Assembly: GCA_021323895.1 (NCBI GenBank)
Contig: JAJPKD010000167.1
Span: forward strand, 1-34,791
Reading direction: 5' to 3'
DNA from: Acidobacteriota bacterium
Lineage (GTDB): Bacteria > Acidobacteriota > Blastocatellia > Pyrinomonadales > Pyrinomonadaceae
DNA length: 34,791 bases
The notes beneath the pieces are model-generated. The model searched no databases, was not told the origin of the DNA, and saw only the letters and a list, made by a program, of their open reading frames with translations. Below, piece by piece: positions 1-8,083 of this stretch (its first letter is position 1; every line of letters starts with the position of its first letter). The translations under genes were made by a program, and so were the position numbers.

Positions 1-625
1 CCAAGCTCTGACTGATAATTTTGGCCAAACCAAAGTCGCCGACCTTGACAAAGTCATCCCCGGCGACGGTGCCGTCTTTTTTCTTTCGTTGAATGATGAA
101 GACGTTGGCCGGTTTGAGATCGCGATGGAGAATGCCTTCATCATGCGCGGCTTCGACGCCCGCGCTGATCTGCTTGAGCAGATTGTGAGCGCGCTGCACC
201 GTCAACGTTCCTTCGCGGCGCAACAGTTGGTAAAGCGATTCACCGTCGACGAATTCCATCACCAAAAAAAAGACGCCTTCTTCGCTTTTGCCGAAATCAG
301 TGACCCCGATAATGTTTGGATGCTGGATTGACGCTGCCGTGCGGGCTTCGCGTTCAAACCGCGCGATGGCCTCGCCTTCCTGCAAGTCTTCGTCTGAGAG
401 CACGTCCGGGCGAATCGTCTTAACCGCCACTCGCCGCGTGAGCAGATTCTGATCCCGAGCCAGATAAACCTGGCCCATCGCGCCGCGGCCTAACCGCTTG
501 TCCAAACGATAACGGGCGTTCAGCAAAGTCGTACCGGGAAGCGTCGACTTGGTTTTGGTCTGATCGTCCGGACAGAGAACGGCGTCGTCTTCAAGGCACC
601 GTTCGCAACGTGGACATTCGCGCAT
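1..625 (-). CDS. Serine/threonine protein kinase, partial (3' end outside window)
   Basis: Only the first 208 residues are present; the reading frame is open to the left edge. Residues 1-20 hold a Cys-rich cluster (MRECPRCERC, then LCPDD) that looks like a small zinc ribbon. The Hanks-type kinase domain starts near residue 39. A Gly-rich loop (LGRGAMGQVYLA, about 45-56) is followed by the ATP-binding Lys69 in VAVK. The catalytic loop HRDLKPAN has Asp169 and the DFG motif lies at 197-199, so all catalytic residues visible here are intact. In this family the kinase domain is usually followed by a transmembrane segment and a sensory or TPR region, which cannot be seen. The ATG at 625-623 directly precedes the Cys cluster and no in-frame alternative was preferred. 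The substrate is unknown. Confidence 0.93.
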   Translation of the reverse strand, partial: MRECPRCERCLEDDAVLCPDDQTKTKSTLPGTTLLNARYRLDKRLGRGAMGQVYLARDQNLLTRRVAVKTIRPDVLSDEDLQEGEAIARFEREARTAASIQHPNIIGVTDFGKSEEGVFFLVMEFVDGESLYQLLRREGTLTVQRAHNLLKQISAGVEAAHDEGILHRDLKPANVFIIQRKKKDGTVAGDDFVKVGDFGLAKIISQSL

Positions 626-733
626 GATTAGGGGAAAAGCTGACGCTGAAGAATAAGGTGTTGCCAGGGCAGGGTCAATTAGGTCGCAACCTGCGGCGTC
701 TTGAACAGATTCGTCCTCAATGACAAAGGCGCG

Positions 734-2272
734 CTACTTGAGAGCGAAGAAGTTCCGAATGCGCTGCAACAGATCGCCCTGGTGATCGCGCATGCGCGCG
801 CGCTTAGCTTCTTCGCTCAGGTCTTCGCGCGCGGCTTCGAGTTCAGCGCGGCGGCGGGCGAGCACCTGCGAAATATCTTCGGCAAGCTCAGGCCGCTTAC
901 GCAAAATTTCTTGAAACGAATCTTTATCAACGCGATAGCACTCCACATCAGTCAGCGCGATCACATCGGCCGAACGACGTTCGCCGGTCATCATCCCTCG
1001 CTCGCCAAAAAAGTCGCCGGGATGCAGCGTGGCCACATGCTCGCTCTTTCCGTCTAACGTAAAGCGCACTTCAGCATCGCCCCGCGTGATGATGTACAGC
1101 CAGTGCGCCTCAGCGCCTTGTTTGGTCATCACCTCGCCACGCACAAAGGGCGCCATGCGCAGGCGCGGCGCCAGTTCGCGCAGTTCTTCATCAGTTAGCG
1201 ATTGGAACAACTCAACGTGCTTGAGCGCATCGGCGCGTTTCTGGGTTTCTTGAGTCCGTTTTCGTTCGGCGCGCTCCTGCTCTTCCTCGGTCACGAACAG
1301 AGCCTGCGCCGGAATCGAGAGCGGAATGTTCGCGCGGCGCAAGGCAAAGTAGATTCGCGTGCGTACAACGGAATTGGTGGGATCGTCCACCGCCATATCC
1401 GTCAGCCAGTAACGCACCGCATAGCTGCAATAGCTTTCTTTGAAATCCATCAGCACGCAATTCGGCGGGGGCGTCGTCGCCACGTTGGCGATCGGCTCTG
1501 CGCATAGCGCTGTCTGAACGATATCGATCACTTCCGCCGGCGAGTAGCGGAAATCAACGTTGAAATACACCCATTGGCGATGCTGCCGCGGCTGACCAGC
1601 GCGGCGGCCCAGTACAATAACGTGCGACTTCATCAGTGCGCTGTTGGGAATGACGATCGTGTCCCAGTTCCGCGTCTCGATCGAGGTGTGCCGCCAGCGA
1701 ATTTCTTTGACCATGCCTTCCTGATTATCGATTCGAATCCAATCGCCGATAGAGATCGCGCGCTCCATCTGCAACGCCATGCCGCCCATCATGTTGCCCA
1801 GCGTGTCCTGGAACGACAGGCCGATGACGGCGGTGAGCACTGCGGAGGTAGCGATGATGCCGGTGAGATCAACCTCTTTAGAAAGACTCATGATCGCCAC
1901 GACAACGTAAGCCAGCGCCCGCAAAAGGTCGCGCATGATCCGGGGTGGCTTGAGCCGAAGCGGTTCAAGTAGTGCGTCAAAGATGACGACTGCCACCACG
2001 TTGACGATGGCAAATCCTTGAAAGATGCGCGCGGCCCACCGCGTCCACTTGAAAGCAATATTCGTCTGCGGCAATCCGTACGAGAGCAACGCCGTCGCAG
2101 CGAGGAACGCGACGATCGACAGCGCAAACAGCAGCAGCGCCGTGCGAATCCGCAATCGCTCCTCAGGCTTCGTGGCGAGTAAGAGAATGGCGACGAGAAC
2201 AAAGGCGAGCACCACCCATGGGTAGGCTCTCCCCATCTCGGTTACGGAAAGGATTTGTTGCCAGAGGGTCAT
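734..2272 (-). CDS. MscS-family mechanosensitive channel with C-terminal cyclic-nucleotide-binding domain
   Basis: This 512-residue inner-membrane protein begins with about four or five hydrophobic helices (roughly 18-35, 44-68, 84-105, 115-131, 137-160). The MscS pore and beta domain follow: the stretch around GLSFQDTLGNMMGGM and SIGDWIRI (about 152-180) is typical of the MscS TM3/beta region. A charged linker near 335-360 leads into a cNMP-binding fold (about 365-470). Its phosphate-binding cassette has the expected FGE and, ten residues on, an RRSA motif, so nucleotide binding is plausible. MscS proteins release solutes on osmotic downshock; fusions with a cNMP domain may be gated by a nucleotide instead of, or as well as, tension. 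It lies just downstream of hemH, 21 bases away on the same strand, but has no obvious link to heme. The ligand cannot be deduced. Confidence 0.9.
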   Translation of the reverse strand: MTLWQQILSVTEMGRAYPWVVLAFVLVAILLLATKPEERLRIRTALLLFALSIVAFLAATALLSYGLPQTNIAFKWTRWAARIFQGFAIVNVVAVVIFDALLEPLRLKPPRIMRDLLRALAYVVVAIMSLSKEVDLTGIIATSAVLTAVIGLSFQDTLGNMMGGMALQMERAISIGDWIRIDNQEGMVKEIRWRHTSIETRNWDTIVIPNSALMKSHVIVLGRRAGQPRQHRQWVYFNVDFRYSPAEVIDIVQTALCAEPIANVATTPPPNCVLMDFKESYCSYAVRYWLTDMAVDDPTNSVVRTRIYFALRRANIPLSIPAQALFVTEEEQERAERKRTQETQKRADALKHVELFQSLTDEELRELAPRLRMAPFVRGEVMTKQGAEAHWLYIITRGDAEVRFTLDGKSEHVATLHPGDFFGERGMMTGERRSADVIALTDVECYRVDKDSFQEILRKRPELAEDISQVLARRRAELEAAREDLSEEAKRARMRDHQGDLLQRIRNFFALK

Positions 2273-2293
2273 CGGCTTGCGGCGCGAATTCTA

Positions 2294-3343
2294 TCACGCG
2301 TTGCTGGGAGTCGCTGCGACAGAATGAGCGGTGGCGGTCGCACGTATAGACTTTACGACCGCTTCGGCGAATTGAGGCTGGGAATTCAGTGATGGAATCA
2401 ACTGAAGTGATTGGCCACCGGCGGCGAGGAAAGTTTCTTTTCCGCGCATGCCGATCTCTTCCAACGTCTCCAGACAATCGCAAACGAATGAAGGACACGC
2501 GACAGCAATGCGCTTCACGCCGCGCTGGGCGAGATTTTGAAAGACGTCGACAGTGTTAGGGCTAATCCACTCGGCGCGGCCAAGCCGCGATTGAAACGAG
2601 ACCGTGTAATCGTCAGGGTGCAGTTCAAGTTGAGCCGCGATCGCACGCGCCGTGGCGAAGCACTGCGCGCGATAACAGTTTTGATTTGTCGAGTTAATCT
2701 CAGTGCAGCATTCAGCCGAAGGCGGCTGGTTATCGGCGTGAAACTTCGTCAAGTGACGCACCGGCAAGCCATGAAAGCTGAAGACGAGATGATCGGTAGT
2801 GTGCGGGTCGATCGAGCCGCGAATCCGGTCAGTCCAGGCGTTGATGAAGCCGGGGTCGCTATAGAAGGGCGGCAGAAAAGTCAGCAGCTCTTCGCAGCCG
2901 TGTTCGTGCGCGGTTCTCTTTGTTTCCACGACCGCAGTTTCGAAACTCGATTCGGCGTACTGCGGATAAAGGGGCACCACGATGATGCGCGAGACGCCGC
3001 TCGATTGCAGTTTCTCCAGTGCCGACTTGATCGACGGATTGCCGTAACGCATGCCGAACTCGACGACGTAATCCTCGCCAAGACTCTGCGCAACTCTATT
3101 TGCGAGCGCGCGGGTGTGCACGAGCAAAGGCGACCCTTCCGGCGTTTGAATCTTCTGATAGGCCTCAGCGGATTGATATTTTCGCCGCGGCACGATCGCG
3201 ATATTCACGAGTAGCCAGCGGAGCGGCGCAGGCATATCGATCACGAATGGATCCATCAGGAACTCGCGCAGGTAACGCCCGACCGCATCCGGCGTGGGCG
3301 CGTCGGGCGTGCCGAGGTTGATAAGAAGTACGCCTGTGGTCAT
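2294..3343 (-). CDS. hemH: Ferrochelatase
   Basis: The last step of heme synthesis inserts Fe2+ into protoporphyrin IX. The 349-residue protein starts with the family signature GVLLINLGTPDAP. It has the catalytic His191 in FSFHGLP, the SFQSRLGRAEW block (about 249-259) and the DCLETLEEI block (about 289-297) with the conserved acidic residues. Between the catalytic His and the SFQSR block is an insertion with Cys212, Cys213, Cys223 and Cys228. Some bacterial ferrochelatases carry Cys-rich insertions and [2Fe-2S] clusters, but whether these Cys residues bind a cluster is not shown. The gene is the last of the heme operon, separated from hemG by about 96 bases that hold an inverted-repeat element. 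With HemN upstream, the protoporphyrin-dependent route is the natural reading, rather than the coproporphyrin route. Confidence 0.96.
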   Translation of the reverse strand: MTTGVLLINLGTPDAPTPDAVGRYLREFLMDPFVIDMPAPLRWLLVNIAIVPRRKYQSAEAYQKIQTPEGSPLLVHTRALANRVAQSLGEDYVVEFGMRYGNPSIKSALEKLQSSGVSRIIVVPLYPQYAESSFETAVVETKRTAHEHGCEELLTFLPPFYSDPGFINAWTDRIRGSIDPHTTDHLVFSFHGLPVRHLTKFHADNQPPSAECCTEINSTNQNCYRAQCFATARAIAAQLELHPDDYTVSFQSRLGRAEWISPNTVDVFQNLAQRGVKRIAVACPSFVCDCLETLEEIGMRGKETFLAAGGQSLQLIPSLNSQPQFAEAVVKSIRATATAHSVAATPSNA

Positions 3344-3351
3344 GATCTATG

Positions 3352-3449
3352 TCTCTCTGAGCTCTGTGGGTTCTCGGTTCTTTGTGGTGGATTCTGACTA
3401 ACTAAATGTTCACCACAGAGACACGGAGGCCGCACAGAGTTACGGAGAG
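3352..3449. repeat. Inverted-repeat element, CTCTGTG / CACAGAG family
   Basis: The left arm (3352-3389, ending TTTGTGGTG) and right arm (3411-3449, starting CACCACAGAG) are imperfect inverted copies separated by about 21 bases. The element fills the hemG-hemH gap, and its right arm supplies the last codons and TAA stop (3442-3440) of hemG. The transcript could fold into a long imperfect hairpin, so it may modulate hemH expression or stabilise the upstream mRNA. No poly-T run marks it as a classical terminator. Confidence 0.75.
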
Positions 3450-4657
3450 TTTCTGAAGTGCTCCGCTACTACCGCCGCGCGCTCGATCAATTTCGCCAAC
3501 CCAATCCGGCCGAGGTAGTTTCCCACAACTACGATGTTCGGGGGCGGCGCAGGCAGATTCGTCAAGCTTCGCTCCAACTCGATCGTGTAATGCGGAATTG
3601 CGCTGGGTCGTCGATTGACGTAAAGCGCCAACGACTCGTCACGCTTACCGTAAAACCTTTCGCGCTCGGCCGCGATCAGTTCATGAAAATGATCATCGCC
3701 CAACTCAATAATATCCGGGTCAAGCGCGCCCCCAAAGATCCATGTCTCGGAATGCGCCGGGCCGCGGCCTTCGAAGATCGAATTGTTAAAGAGCACTCCG
3801 CGCGCGCGAAATCCCTGATCCCGTGGAAACAAACAACCAAAGCCGTTCAGAGTTGCCGCATCTTCCCGATAGAAAGCCGTCACAGTCACCAGCGCCAGCA
3901 TCTCAATTGCGCTTAAGGCGTCACTGATTGCCGGCGCGGCTTCGCGCAGATAGTCAGCAGCCGCGTTTGCTGAAAGACAGATCGCGATCGGATCGTTCGC
4001 TCCGATATCGACCGAGTCAGTGTTAAAGACAAAGTCAACGCCCGCGCTTTCGAGCCACGCGCGCAAGCCATCAGTCAACTGCTGCATACCCTTCGGCGGT
4101 GCGACCGTGCCGTGCAGCTTTCCCTTCTCAGGTTTGTTGCTGCGCAAGTGATCCGGCAGCGTCGCCTTGCCGAAGATCAGTGACGCGCTCAGTCGATCTG
4201 GATCGCCCGCGTAGATGCCGCCGAGCGCGGGCGCCAAAAGATAATCGGTCGCGGCGCCTCCGCCGACACGTTTTCCCCATTCGCTGTTCGACTCGAACGG
4301 CCGCGGCGATAGACTCGTCGCATGTGTTGCCATGCGCGCGCCAGTCTTGAACATCTCAAACATGTTGAGCGGGAGTTGTCTCGGTTTTCCGCGATAGATG
4401 AATCGCTTGCGACCTTCGTGACGAGTCGTAATCAGAGGCACACCGACGTCATCCGCGATCGCTTCCAGCTTCGCGGAGCTGAGGATTCCGTTCGCGGCTT
4501 TCTCAACCATGCCGTACTCAGTCTGAATCGTTTCGATTAATCCCCCGACGCGACTGCTCTTTTCGACGACGCGAACCTTGCAGCCGCGTTTGATGAGGAA
4601 ATACGCAGTCGTCAGTCCCGAGAATCCTGCGCCGACGACTGTGATAATTCCTGTCAT
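3440..4657 (-). CDS. hemG: Protoporphyrinogen oxidase, HemY-type (FAD)
   Basis: This enzyme oxidises protoporphyrinogen IX to protoporphyrin IX using FAD and oxygen or another acceptor. The N-terminus has the dinucleotide-binding motif VVGAGFSGLTTAYFL (about 7-21), then the FAD-contacting VVEKSSRVGG stretch. The C-terminus carries the second FAD-binding block VVVGNYLGRIGLAKLIE (about 375-391), typical of HemY-type PPO. At 405 residues it is shorter than the usual 450-480, the shortening being in the middle. The catalytic type is HemY, not the flavodoxin-like HemG of E. coli; the symbol hemG follows the naming used for the equivalent Leptospira operon. The position between hemN and hemH fits the pathway order. 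A four-copy repeat cluster occupies the 246-base gap to hemN. Confidence 0.93.
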   Translation of the reverse strand: MTGIITVVGAGFSGLTTAYFLIKRGCKVRVVEKSSRVGGLIETIQTEYGMVEKAANGILSSAKLEAIADDVGVPLITTRHEGRKRFIYRGKPRQLPLNMFEMFKTGARMATHATSLSPRPFESNSEWGKRVGGGAATDYLLAPALGGIYAGDPDRLSASLIFGKATLPDHLRSNKPEKGKLHGTVAPPKGMQQLTDGLRAWLESAGVDFVFNTDSVDIGANDPIAICLSANAAADYLREAAPAISDALSAIEMLALVTVTAFYREDAATLNGFGCLFPRDQGFRARGVLFNNSIFEGRGPAHSETWIFGGALDPDIIELGDDHFHELIAAERERFYGKRDESLALYVNRRPSAIPHYTIELERSLTNLPAPPPNIVVVGNYLGRIGLAKLIERAAVVAEHFRNSP

Positions 4658-4663
4658 AAAAAT

Positions 4664-4832
4664 AGCTCCGTTAGGAGCGACATATTTGTAGTTACGAGAC
4701 TCGTTTTGTATTCAAAGCTCCGTAGGAGCGACATAGGTGCATAACGTGATCACAAAATGCATATGTCGCTCCTACGGAGCTCAGCGCATTCATAGAACGC
4801 GGGTTCTATAAATATGTCGTCCCTACGGGACT
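4664..4832. repeat. Four-copy palindromic repeat cluster, AGCTCCGTAGGAGCGACAT family
   Basis: Two copies lie on the + strand (4664-4687, with one extra T, and 4716-4735) and two on the - strand (4762-4781 and 4812-4832, the last diverged to CCCTACGGGACT). Each unit contains the small palindrome CTCC-GTA-GGAG. Copies facing each other can form long hairpins, like a REP/BIME in enterobacteria. The cluster fills most of the gap between hemN and hemG. No transposase that could move it is present in the window. Confidence 0.85.
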
Positions 4833-4903
4833 CAAAAATCTTCCACGCTCGCACTCAATAATCATCTGAACCCTTTACCGTCACCATGCGGAAGGGGAAC
4901 ACG

Positions 4904-6247
4904 CTACAACGCCTGCGAAAACATCTGCGGCTTCTGTTCCTGACGCCGCAATCGCTGGTCGAAGAACATGCACGCGTTACGCAGGAAAGGCGTTCCCTTC
5001 TCAGTCAATTGCAGCGTATCGTTCGACACTTCGACTAAGCGGTCTTCGATCATCGGTCGCAAAAATTCGCGCGCGTCAGCGGCCTGATCGTCAGACAGAC
5101 GCACTTTGAACTTCGTCATGAATTGCAGAACCTGCTCGCGCAACCTCCGATCCTCTTCATTCAGCAAATGTCCGCGCAGCGTTGGTATCTCTTGATTGCG
5201 AACGCGGCGTTCATAAACCGGATAGGCCTTTTCATTCTGATGAAAGCAAGTGGGCGTTTCCGAAATCGCGCTCACTCCCAAACCAAGCAACACAGTTGTG
5301 CGCGTCTCTGTGTAGCCTTGAAAATTTCGATGCAGCGTTCCGTTGCGCTGCGCTTCCGCCATGCCGTCATGCGGGAGCGCAAAGTGATCCATGCCGATTT
5401 CAACATAGCCCGCGCGGGCAAGCATCTCGCGCCCGATTTCATAAAGCTCGCGCTTCTCGCCGGCGACGGGAATATCTTCGTCTTTGTAGCTGCGCTGCGC
5501 CGGTTTGATCCAAGGCACGCGGGCGAAGCTGTAGAGCGCGATGCGATCAGGACGCAATTCGATCGTCTTCTCGACAGACTGTCGAAAGCGTTCCGGCATC
5601 TGCCGCGGTAATCAGTAAATAAGATCGTAATTCACTGACGTGTATCCAAGCTCACGCGCGGCATCGGTGATCGATTTGGTAACTTCGTACGGCTGATGAC
5701 GATTGACGAGCTTCTGTACTTCCGGATCGAAATCCTGCACGCCGATCGAGATGCGCGTGAAGCCGAGTCCGTGAAGCATTTCAAGCTGTTCGCGCGTCGT
5801 ATGGCCCGGATGAACTTCGACTGAAGCTTCGAAGCGATCCTTGTCCACGCGCGTGCTGTCGAGTATCGGTTTCAGAATTCGTTCGAGATTTTCCGCAGAG
5901 AAAAACGTCGGCGTGCCACCGCCAAGGTGAAGTCCGGTCAGCGACCGCTCACGCAACCCGGCAACGCGCGCGACGTAAAGATTCCACTCGGTTGAAAGCA
6001 GATCGACGTAGGTTTCTTCGCGTTTGTGATCGCGCGTGATGACCGTGTTGCACGCGCAGAACGTGCACAACGACTCGCAGAAGGGCAGATGAAAATATAG
6101 CGACCAGGTCGCCGCCTCATCAGCAAATGCCTGATTCAGTGAATCGATCCATTGATCGGTTGTCGGCGAATCGGTCCAGAACGGGACCGTCGGGTAGCTG
6201 GTGTAGCGGGGCGCCGGGACATCGTACTTGGCGAACAAATTAGTCAC
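4904..6247 (-). pseudogene. hemN: Oxygen-independent coproporphyrinogen III dehydrogenase, interrupted by in-frame TGA
   Basis: HemN is a radical-SAM enzyme that converts coproporphyrinogen III to protoporphyrinogen IX. The N-terminal part (211 codons, 6247-5615) has the cluster motif with Cys57, Cys61, Cys64 and Cys66 in PFCESLCTFCAC, and the SAM-binding GGGTPTF motif. At 5614-5612 the codon is TGA. The same frame continues without a shift (LPRQMPERFRQSVEKTIEL) to the true stop at 4904. The protein then has the HemN C-terminal features GMDHFALPHDGMA, HRNFQGYTE and the end FDQRLRR. The expected sequence at the break is YGLP, so TGA replaces GGA (Gly), one base change. The full span of 447 residues is near the 457 of E. 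coli HemN. This could be a real nonsense mutation, a sequence error or readthrough; the rest of the gene shows no decay. Confidence 0.9.
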
Positions 6248-6283
6248 TGCATTACCTCTGGGTGCGCGCCTCTGGCGTGCATG

Positions 6284-7297
6284 TCATTTGAGTGTTTCCC
6301 TGACCGTGTCAACAAACAATCTCACATTGTCTTCCGGCGTGCCCGGCAATACGCCATGACCAAGGCCGCAAATCCAACCGGGCCATTCGCGATCCTTCAT
6401 CGTTTCCAAATAGCGATTAAGGTGCTTCTTCAAGTCCTCGCGCGTCGCGTGCAACAAAGCCTGATCGAAGTTACCCTGAACGAAACCGTGGGACGCAATA
6501 TCGAACGCGTGGCGGAGATCCCACGTGTGATCGACGCCGATACCCAAGAATTCGGTTCCGATAAACCCGTTCTCCAGATGGGCCGGTTGCGTTCCTTTTG
6601 AGTAATAGCCGGTTCGTGCTGGAGACGCGTGGGCGAGGGTCATGAGCTGTGGCACAACCGCTGACTCGAAGAGCTGCGGCGAAAGTTCACCCGCAGCCGT
6701 GTCGAAGATCATCACTACTTCAGCGCCATTGTTGAGCTGAAGCTCGATGTTACGCTCAAGCAGTGGGACGATCGTCTCGCAGAATTGTGCAAACAAAGGA
6801 AGCAGCCGTTTCGAATTCGTCAGCGATCCTTTGTGCGTCCCTTCGACCGCATAGACGAACAGCGTCCACGGCCCACCAACGAAACCGATCAGACTGCGAT
6901 CACTCGGAATTCGTTCGCGTGTCGCGCGCATCGCCTCACCTTGAAAGAGCAAGTGCGGCCACGCGTCATCGATCGATCGCAGATGCGAGATCGAATTCTC
7001 CTCAAGTTTCCATCCTAGTTGAGGTCCGCCGTCCGTGTACTCCAAACCCATTCCAAGGGCTTCAAGTGGAAACAGAAGATCGCTGAAGAGAATCGCCGCA
7101 TCGAAACCAAAATCCATGACTGGCCCGAGCGCGACTTCAGCCGCCAGCTCCGGCTGCTTGCACAAGTCGACGAATGAATGCTTCGCGCGCAGCGCCTGAT
7201 AATGTTTGTGGTAGCGCCCCGCCTGTCGCATCAGCCAAATCGGCGGCGTGCGTTGGGGAACACGGGCGAGCGCGTTTTGGAAACGCGTGTTGCCCAT
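6284..7297 (-). CDS. hemE: Uroporphyrinogen III decarboxylase
   Basis: This cytosolic enzyme removes four carboxyl groups from uroporphyrinogen III to give coproporphyrinogen III. The start signature RTPPIWLMRQAGRYHKHYQ and the ILFSDLLFPLEALGMG block with the catalytic Asp are intact, and the C-terminus has the GLGHGVLPGTPEDNV block. The frame is open up to 7405, but residues 1-36 of that longer form are unlike the family and partly encoded by an inverted-repeat element. The ATG at 7297-7295 (MGNTRFQNAL) starts just where family similarity begins and gives 337 residues, close to the usual 340-355. An ATG at 7372 is another option. None of the starts has a clear Shine-Dalgarno sequence. It follows the response regulator in the operon. 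Confidence 0.93.
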   Translation of the reverse strand: MGNTRFQNALARVPQRTPPIWLMRQAGRYHKHYQALRAKHSFVDLCKQPELAAEVALGPVMDFGFDAAILFSDLLFPLEALGMGLEYTDGGPQLGWKLEENSISHLRSIDDAWPHLLFQGEAMRATRERIPSDRSLIGFVGGPWTLFVYAVEGTHKGSLTNSKRLLPLFAQFCETIVPLLERNIELQLNNGAEVVMIFDTAAGELSPQLFESAVVPQLMTLAHASPARTGYYSKGTQPAHLENGFIGTEFLGIGVDHTWDLRHAFDIASHGFVQGNFDQALLHATREDLKKHLNRYLETMKDREWPGWICGLGHGVLPGTPEDNVRLFVDTVRETLK

Positions 7298-7298
7298 C

Positions 7299-7410
7299 TT
7301 GGAGCGCGGCGGCCTGACGCCGCTTTCAAACTCCGTCTGGACAATTGCTGGCTGTGTTGATTCTGAACTCATGAACAATTTCAAAGCGGCGTCAAGCCGC
7401 CGCACTCCAA
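7299..7410. repeat. Inverted-repeat element, GGAGTGCGGCGGCTTGACGCCGC family, copy 1
   Basis: The arms at 7299-7330 and 7380-7410 are inverted copies of about 31 bases that differ at only a few positions, separated by about 49 bases. Each arm contains an internal GCGGC/GCCGC palindrome. The element spans the junction between the response regulator (stop at 7414-7412) and the probable start of hemE at 7297. A second element of the same family lies at 31148-31240. Confidence 0.88.
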
Positions 7411-7411
7411 A

Positions 7412-8083
7412 TTACTCATCTCCACACCATTGATATCCCACGCCGCGCACCGATCGGATGCATGTGCTGTCCGCATCGCCGAGCGTCTGTCGCAAACGCA
7501 CAATCATGTTATCGATGGTGCGTTGGTTCGCCGCCAGCTTGTCCTCGCCCCAAAGCGAATCGAGAATCTGATTCCGACTGATCACGCGTGGGCTGCTCGT
7601 CACCAACAGTTGCAGCAAATCAAAATCCTTCGCCGCCGGATGCTCCCGTTCTCCGCTGGGCTGCACGATTGCTCGATTGTCCAAATCGATGGTGCGACCG
7701 TGGCAATTCACCTGATGCAGCACCGGGTGACTGTCCAGTACGTGCTGCACGCGCAGCAGCAATTCGCGCAGATGGAAAGGCTTTGGCAGAAACTCTTCCG
7801 CGCCGATTTCAAACCCTTCGAGTCGATGCTCGGCGGTGCTCAATGCAGTCATGAACATGATCGGCAGGGATGTGTTCTGTTTGATATGCCTCGCCAGCTC
7901 AAACCCCGAACCGTCAGGCAAACCAATGTCGAGAATCACTAAATCCCAAAGACCTTCCGAAAGCTTCTTCAGCGCGCGCTGCTGCGTCTCGGCCCAATAG
8001 ACCTCATACTTCTCACGTTCGAGGCGTTCAGCCAAAGTCGCGCCGAGCGAACGATCATCTTCGACCAGTAACAGTCGCTTCAT
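7412..8083 (-). CDS. hemR: OmpR/PhoB-type response regulator of the heme operon (HemR-like)
   Basis: The 223-residue protein has a receiver domain (1-115) with acidic residues Glu8, Asp9 and Asp10, phosphoacceptor Asp52, Thr79 and Lys101. A winged-helix DNA-binding domain follows (about 125-220), ending in the family signature TIDNMIVRLRQTLGD...IRSVRGVGYQW. The gene overlaps the 3' end of the sensor kinase by 29 bases and precedes hemE. Its location between hemL and hemE matches Leptospira hemR, whose product controls heme biosynthesis genes by binding a TGACA-N6-TGACA box. Such a box lies upstream of hemA here (13755-13770), which supports autoregulation of the whole operon. The assignment as HemR orthologue is an inference from order, family and site. 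Confidence 0.9.
   Translation of the reverse strand: MKRLLLVEDDRSLGATLAERLEREKYEVYWAETQQRALKKLSEGLWDLVILDIGLPDGSGFELARHIKQNTSLPIMFMTALSTAEHRLEGFEIGAEEFLPKPFHLRELLLRVQHVLDSHPVLHQVNCHGRTIDLDNRAIVQPSGEREHPAAKDFDLLQLLVTSSPRVISRNQILDSLWGEDKLAANQRTIDNMIVRLRQTLGDADSTCIRSVRGVGYQWCGDE

Noticed and set aside
89-331. Open frame on the + strand, 80 codons
   Set aside because: It is the reverse shadow of the Ser/Thr kinase, whose motifs VAVK, HRDLKPAN and DFG are in the - strand frame.
3440-4657. CgoX of the coproporphyrin route
   Set aside because: HemN lies next to the gene and no HemQ-like gene is present, so the protoporphyrin route is the simpler reading.
4664-4832. CRISPR array
   Set aside because: Copies are in both orientations, spacing is irregular, and no cas gene is near.
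5612-5614. Alternative genetic code with TGA read as glycine
   Set aside because: hemA, hemC-D, hemB, hemL and dinG all end at TGA at the expected positions, so TGA is a normal stop here.
5612-5614. Selenocysteine at the hemN TGA
   Set aside because: The position is a conserved Gly, not a Cys or catalytic site, and no SECIS-like element was looked for successfully.
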